DNA of 10,348 nt from Gammaproteobacteria bacterium (GTDB taxonomy: Bacteria; Pseudomonadota; Gammaproteobacteria; GCA-001735895), in NCBI GenBank assembly GCA_003645435.1, contig QNFD01000066.1:1-10348 (forward strand). The letters are read 5' to 3'. A model generated the notes under the pieces. That model saw only the letters and a program-made list of their open reading frames with translations. It had not been told where the DNA came from and ran no database searches. The position numbers were made by a program, and so were the translations under genes. Below, piece by piece: positions 7,402-10,348 of this stretch (the first letter of the stretch is position 1; every line of letters begins with the position of its first letter).

Positions 7402-7659
7402 TTGATAATTATTTCTGGTCCTATCAGTGTGGTGGGGGCAGGTGACTGCCTTGACTTGGATCTCGACGATAATAATCTCATCCCTGCTTTTTTAAACCTC
7501 GATGATGAAGCCGGTGAACTCGATGAGTGGCTGGCAGATTTTTCAGAGATGCACGCACCCTGGGCCCTGGGTCAACTGGTGTCTACGCGGATGCGTGAAT
7601 TTGAGGTCAATTGTAACTGGAAGGGCTTCATCGAGGTATTCAACGAGTACTATATATAG
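7402..7659 (+). CDS. Small acidic ORF, uncertain gene
   Basis: This frame would encode up to 85 residues from a TTG at 7402, after an in-frame stop at 7390-7392. No Shine-Dalgarno sequence precedes the TTG; in-frame GTG codons at 7429 and 7432 are alternative starts. The predicted protein is strongly acidic (DCLDLDLDDNN, then LDDEAGELDEWLADF) and ends in C-N-W-K-G-F-I-E-V-F-N-E-Y-Y-I, a composition that looks more like a real protein than noise. The ORF is divergent from the lipoprotein gene. A small hairpin (CAGGC-CGAT-GCCTG, 7661-7674) follows its stop, without a T-run. The overlapping frame at 7502-7711 looks like a shadow. It could be a genuine small gene or a remnant; no family is recognised. 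Confidence 0.45.
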   Translation: MIIISGPISVVGAGDCLDLDLDDNNLIPAFLNLDDEAGELDEWLADFSEMHAPWALGQLVSTRMREFEVNCNWKGFIEVFNEYYI

Positions 7660-7901
7660 CCAGGCCGATGCCTGTCACGATAAGGACAATGCTGATAATT
7701 TTAGTTTGTGAATTCTTTATTTTATATCCCATTGCCTTACGGGTTTTCCAGCCAGTCTTGTAATTACCTGGTCAGATTATTCTAGTTCAATCTGAACTGA
7801 TATTTACATTGGTACGGATCGGCCTGGGTTAAGCCCCGGTTCTGTTGTCGAATCATCGAAGATGCGTGTATGCTGCGCACTGATTTTCCTTTATTCAAAG
7901 C
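7660..7901. other. Intergenic region with several inverted repeats
   Basis: This gap lies between the small acidic ORF and the first EamA permease. It holds a small hairpin just after the ORF stop (7661-7674) and a 10-bp inverted repeat at long range (CCAGGCCGAT at 7660-7669, ATCGGCCTGG at 7818-7827). It also holds two overlapping hairpins that cannot form together: TCAGATT 7772-7778 with AATCTGA 7789-7795, and AGTTCA 7784-7789 with TGAACT 7793-7798. No terminator T-run and no RNA gene were recognised. Confidence 0.45.
7845..7874 (+). promoter_or_regulatory. Weak candidate sigma-70 promoter for the first EamA gene
   Basis: TTGTCG at 7845-7850 and TATGCT at 7869-7874 are separated by 18 bp. 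Transcription would start near 7881, leaving about 20 nt of leader with no Shine-Dalgarno sequence before the ATG at 7902. Both hexamers are imperfect, so this is tentative. Confidence 0.3.
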
Positions 7902-8828
7902 ATGTCTCATCTGTTTTTCAAGAACTGGTCAAATTTCACCAAAGCGGTATTTCTAATTTTATTAGCAATATTTCTATTCGATGTGCAGGGCGCGATCATC
8001 AAGCACATGGGCGATCGTTACCCGGTACCGCAGCTTGCTTCTTTTCGAAATTTGTTTGGCCTGATTCCGGGTTTCATAATACTGATGTTATCCAGGAAAT
8101 GGCACGCGAATGGCAGGATTATTCTGATTAGCCAATGGCGATTCGGGCTTTTACGCGGGCTATTTATTGCGGGTGCTCAGTATTGTTTTTATTTATCAAT
8201 AACAAAAATGGAACTCGCCACTGCGACTACGCTCACCTATATTGGCCCGGTATTTATCACCGTGCTGTCAATTCCGATACTGAAACATACCGTGGGTTTA
8301 TGGCGATGGTTAGCGGTTGGCACTGGATTTGTTGGCGTATTGTTAATTATGCAACCAGGTGCCGAAGTTTTTTCACCATACGCATTACTGCCTGTTGCTG
8401 CTGCATTTGGATACGCATTAGCCATCGTTAGCACTCAGTTGTTTGGTGACGATGTACCCACGCCGTTGATCAATATGTACTCCGCGGTGGGCGCACTGGC
8501 AGGCTCTTCAACGATGCTGTTTGCCACCACTGGTTACATCCCCATAGAGTTAGCTATCGACTGGTTCTGGTTAGTGGCGATGGGATCGGTCGGCGGCTGC
8601 GCTGTACTGCTGATGATTAGTGCTTATCGGTTGACCCGGCCCGGCAGTCTGTCCCCGTTTGAATATTTCGGTATCCCGTTTTCGTTTATCCTGGGCTGGG
8701 TGTTTTTTGGCGAAGCGCCGTTTGACCGCTTACTTCCAGGCGTTATTTTTATTGTCGCCGGTGGCCTGTTGATAGCCTGGCGTGAACACAAGAAGCGGCC
8801 CACTCCGGCTCGGGTTAGCGTCAAATAG
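7902..8828 (+). CDS. EamA/DMT-superfamily permease
   Basis: This is a 308-residue inner-membrane transporter of the drug/metabolite superfamily, usual length, with about ten membrane helices in two EamA halves. Typical marks are the R-N-L-F-G-L helix after the first loop, the end of the first half (TATTLTYIGPVFITVLSIPIL, residues about 107-127, family consensus A-x-x-L-x-x-x-x-P-V-F), and the mirrored SLSPFEYFGIPFSFILGWVFFGE near the C-terminus. The tail is basic (REHKKRP). Members move amino acids, sugars, nucleosides or other small metabolites; the substrate here cannot be told. An in-frame stop at 7881-7883 leaves the ATG at 7902 as the first usable start, though it has no Shine-Dalgarno sequence. 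The dehydrogenase remnant begins within about 50 bp of its stop. Confidence 0.92.
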   Translation: MSHLFFKNWSNFTKAVFLILLAIFLFDVQGAIIKHMGDRYPVPQLASFRNLFGLIPGFIILMLSRKWHANGRIILISQWRFGLLRGLFIAGAQYCFYLSITKMELATATTLTYIGPVFITVLSIPILKHTVGLWRWLAVGTGFVGVLLIMQPGAEVFSPYALLPVAAAFGYALAIVSTQLFGDDVPTPLINMYSAVGALAGSSTMLFATTGYIPIELAIDWFWLVAMGSVGGCAVLLMISAYRLTRPGSLSPFEYFGIPFSFILGWVFFGEAPFDRLLPGVIFIVAGGLLIAWREHKKRPTPARVSVK

Positions 8829-8841
8829 TTAATCGAGTATT

Positions 8842-9081
8842 TTGTCTTCCCGGGCTGAATCCTTCCTCCTCACCCCTGTTATTGATGTCTTCGATGACGA
8901 ACCGTTGTTGCCGGACTCACTACTGTGGTCCGCCCCGAATTTTGTCATTACGCCGCATGTATTGTCCGATGATGGTGACAACTATGTACCAATTACACTG
9001 GATTTATTTTTCGCCAACATGCAACGTTATATTGCCGGTGAAACCCTGATGAATATTGTTCGCCCTGAACTCGGTTACTAA
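8842..9081 (+). pseudogene. C-terminal remnant of a D-2-hydroxyacid dehydrogenase
   Basis: From about base 8878 the frame reads VIDVFDDEPLLPDSLLW, then A-P-N-F-V-I-T-P-H, then YVPITLDLFFANMQRYIAGE and a terminal P-E-L-G-Y. This is the last 65-70 residues of an NAD-dependent D-2-hydroxyacid dehydrogenase (normally above 300 residues). The Glu of D-V-F-x-x-E-P and the His of T-P-H, two of the three catalytic residues in the family, remain. The substrate domain, most of the Rossmann fold and the catalytic Arg are gone. The first twelve codons from the TTG at 8842 (ending LLTP) do not match the family and probably are junction DNA. The 5' part cannot be overlapping upstream, because the EamA gene there is intact. 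The frame is still free of stops, so the loss may be fairly recent. Its TAA overlaps the stop of the convergent EamA gene. Confidence 0.85.
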
Positions 9082-10001
9082 ACCGGTGTGCGCGGTGTCT
9101 GTTCGCGTTTCGGTTTATTAATCAATTCAAATATCGAGCGCAATGCGACTGCGACAATAATCAGGCTACCGCCAAATATCGTCCAGGTCGTCGGCGTCTC
9201 GCCAATAAACCACCATACCCATATTGGCCCAAGCGCAAATTCCAGCAACATGATCAAGGTGACTTCCGCGGTGGCCAGATGTCTCGATGCGATAATGAAC
9301 ATCCAGTTGACAAACCCCGACAGGAAACCGCCCCAGAACAGGCACAACAAAATGTCGTTTAACGGAATCGCTATATCACCTTTTGTTGCCAGCAGTGAGA
9401 TCACGATAATGATCGCCGATGACAGCAGTATCACGGGTATCATTTCGACCTGGCGTTTATAGCGCACGATGATCGCATAAGAGGCAAAACTCACGGCAGT
9501 GATGAGGGCCATCAGGTTGCCAAAGCCGGAACCCACGCTAACGCCCTTTGCAACCATGATGCCCAGGCCCATTGCAGCGGCTATCATCGTAATCAGGGTG
9601 GTCCTACGTAGTCGCTCACCGAGAATCAAGCGCGCAAATAGTGCCGCAAAAAATGGAATGGAACCGAGGATGAACAGGGCGTTAGCGACAGTGGTATGGG
9701 TGAGCGCCTGAACGAAAGCGATACCGGCGATAGATAGAAGCACGCCGCCGAGAATACCCAGTCGTCCAATGCCGGTGAGCGTGTCGAACAGGTTACCCCG
9801 ATGACGGGCGACGATGATAATACCGGTGGCAATCAGCATACCAAGAGATCGGTAAACATTGATTTGCCAGGAATCGGCAACCTCGATATTGCGTTGTACC
9901 AGGCCACCGAAACTGATCGCCACCGAGCCGGCTACCATTAACATCATGGCGTAACCATGACGTGAATCTATAACGTGAGGAGGTGAAGCGCTAATAGCCA
10001 T
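9078..10001 (-). CDS. EamA/DMT-superfamily permease (second copy)
   Basis: This is a 307-residue inner-membrane permease with two EamA halves and about ten helices. The first half has S-F-G-G-L-V-Q-R, then the T-V-A-N-A-L-F-I-L-G-S-I-P-F-F helix and R-L-I-L-G-E-R-L. The second half ends TLIMLLEFALGPIWVWWFIGE followed by the usual last helix, then a basic tail (INKPKREQ). It is only distantly similar to the other EamA protein in this window, so a recent tandem duplication is unlikely. Its stop overlaps the remnant's stop by complementarity. No good Shine-Dalgarno sequence precedes the ATG: AAGG lies 12 nt away. A later start at Met19 or Met20 cannot be excluded. It lies downstream of the aminotransferase on the same strand, separated by the MITE-like element. 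The substrate is unknown. Confidence 0.92.
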   Translation of the reverse strand: MAISASPPHVIDSRHGYAMMLMVAGSVAISFGGLVQRNIEVADSWQINVYRSLGMLIATGIIIVARHRGNLFDTLTGIGRLGILGGVLLSIAGIAFVQALTHTTVANALFILGSIPFFAALFARLILGERLRRTTLITMIAAAMGLGIMVAKGVSVGSGFGNLMALITAVSFASYAIIVRYKRQVEMIPVILLSSAIIIVISLLATKGDIAIPLNDILLCLFWGGFLSGFVNWMFIIASRHLATAEVTLIMLLEFALGPIWVWWFIGETPTTWTIFGGSLIIVAVALRSIFELINKPKREQTPRTPV

Positions 10002-10078
10002 CGGCGCAGTTTGCCTTCGACTTTGGCAGGAAGCAATATCTTAATCTGTTCCAGATTCCCCTCACCATCTGGAGTGGT

Positions 10079-10176
10079 CAAAGCTTGTAGGATGGGCGCA
10101 ACCCATCGAACCAGAGCACACGAACATTATAACAATTACAAACCCAGGGTGATGGGTTGCACCCATCCTACAAAGC
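10079..10176. repeat. Flanking 6-bp direct repeat of the MITE-like element (possible target duplication)
   Basis: CAAAGC occurs at 10079-10084 and again at 10171-10176. The second copy shares its first three bases with the inverted-repeat end, so the true duplication could be as short as AGC (10082-10084 and 10174-10176). Such flanking copies fit insertion by a transposase. Confidence 0.5.
10085..10173. mobile_element. MITE-like element with 23-bp terminal inverted repeats
   Basis: The left arm (10085-10107, starting TTGTAGGATGGG) and the right arm (10151-10173, ending CCCATCCTACAA) are inverted copies matching at 22 of 23 positions; the single difference is C at 10097. They enclose a 43-nt AT-rich centre. 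Each arm is itself palindromic (GATGGG, 5 nt, CCCATC), so the whole can fold either as one long hairpin or as two small ones. There is no coding capacity. Size, terminal inverted repeats and flanking direct repeat fit a non-autonomous miniature element or a REP doublet. In RNA from the aminotransferase strand it would form a strong hairpin between that gene and the EamA gene, which could affect mRNA stability or termination. Confidence 0.75.
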
Positions 10177-10348
10177 CGAGGCATTAAAGTGGCTGGGTAC
10201 ATCCGCTTGCCTGGATTCCAGGTAGGCGCGGCACAGCCGCTCTATACCGATAGCGAGTTGATCCTGGTCCGAGCAGGAAAAGTTTAATCGCATACAGTTG
10301 CTGGATTTACTGTCGGTATAAAACGATTGCCCGGGAACAAAGACGACA
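10168..10348 (-). CDS. PLP-dependent aminotransferase (class I/II), C-terminal part only
   Basis: On the minus strand the frame from 10347 to the TAG at 10168-10170 gives 59 residues: V-V-F-V-P-G-Q-S-F-Y at the start, M-R-L-N-F-S at 19-24, then LAIGIERLCRAYLESRQ. This is the C-terminal end of fold-type I aminotransferases, where the Arg of R-L-N-F (codon 10288-10290) binds the substrate carboxylate. The V-P-G-x-x-F-Y form is frequent in the aminoadipate/aromatic aminotransferase and MocR-like group, but which one cannot be told from this piece. The catalytic lysine lies outside the window. The last codons and stop lie inside the right arm of the MITE-like element, so the natural C-terminus may have been altered. 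The EamA gene follows on the same strand. Confidence 0.85.
   Translation of the reverse strand, partial: VVFVPGQSFYTDSKSSNCMRLNFSCSDQDQLAIGIERLCRAYLESRQADVPSHFNASAL

Noticed and set aside
7862..8431. Plus-strand ORFs overlapping the start and middle of the first EamA gene (7862-8131 and 8135-8431)
   Set aside because: They are in other frames of the permease gene and do not look like protein families; the permease frame is continuous.
9088..9462. 124-residue plus-strand ORF opposite the second EamA gene
   Set aside because: It is the antisense of an intact, well-recognised permease and shows no motif of its own.
10002..10084. Separate small gene upstream of the second EamA gene on the minus strand
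   Set aside because: The open frame has no start codon with a ribosome-binding site. It is better explained as the severed C-terminal end of the aminotransferase.
1..10348. CRISPR array, phage genes, toxin-antitoxin pair, tRNA or rRNA
   Set aside because: No regularly spaced repeats, no integrase or phage structural proteins, and no tRNA or rRNA signatures were seen on either strand.

Overview
The window looks like chromosomal DNA from a Gram-negative bacterium, most likely an environmental gammaproteobacterium. It encodes several lipobox lipoproteins, a complete tripartite RND efflux system with a NodT-type outer-membrane channel, and 10-TM EamA permeases. The taxon is inferred from protein families and general sequence style; no rRNA or marker gene is present.

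Layout. The left edge (1-286, +) holds the 3' part of a Gly/Tyr-rich lipoprotein with a regular Pro-acid-base repeat. After a 216-bp gap comes an efflux operon in the order outer-membrane factor (503-2080), membrane fusion lipoprotein (2238-3368) and RND pump (3373-6456). Only 4 bp separate the last two genes, so they are probably translationally coupled. A short palindromic, REP-like hairpin sits in the 157-bp gap between the first two. Facing the operon on the minus strand are a four-TM protein of unknown function (6486-6944) and, upstream of it, a small lipoprotein with Asp at +2 (7032-7355). A small acidic ORF of uncertain reality (about 7402-7659, +) diverges from the lipoprotein. A 242-bp gap with several inverted repeats follows.

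The right third holds two EamA (DMT) permeases facing each other (7902-8828, + and 9078-10001, -). Between them is the decayed C-terminal remnant of a D-2-hydroxyacid dehydrogenase (about 8842-9081). Beyond the second permease lies an 89-bp MITE-like element with 23-bp near-perfect terminal inverted repeats (10085-10173). Its right end supplies the stop codon of a PLP-dependent aminotransferase that runs off the right edge (10168-10348, -).

How it fits together. The efflux operon is self-contained: outer-membrane channel, periplasmic adaptor and proton-driven pump, with no regulator beside it. The right third looks like an eroded amino-acid/2-oxo-acid locus: aminotransferase, permease, dehydrogenase remnant, permease. 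The most informative finding is the MITE-like element. Taking it out together with one copy of a flanking 6-bp repeat restores an open frame that would carry the aminotransferase 36 residues further, into the start of the permease gene. I found no CRISPR array, phage module, toxin-antitoxin pair or clearly new defence system.
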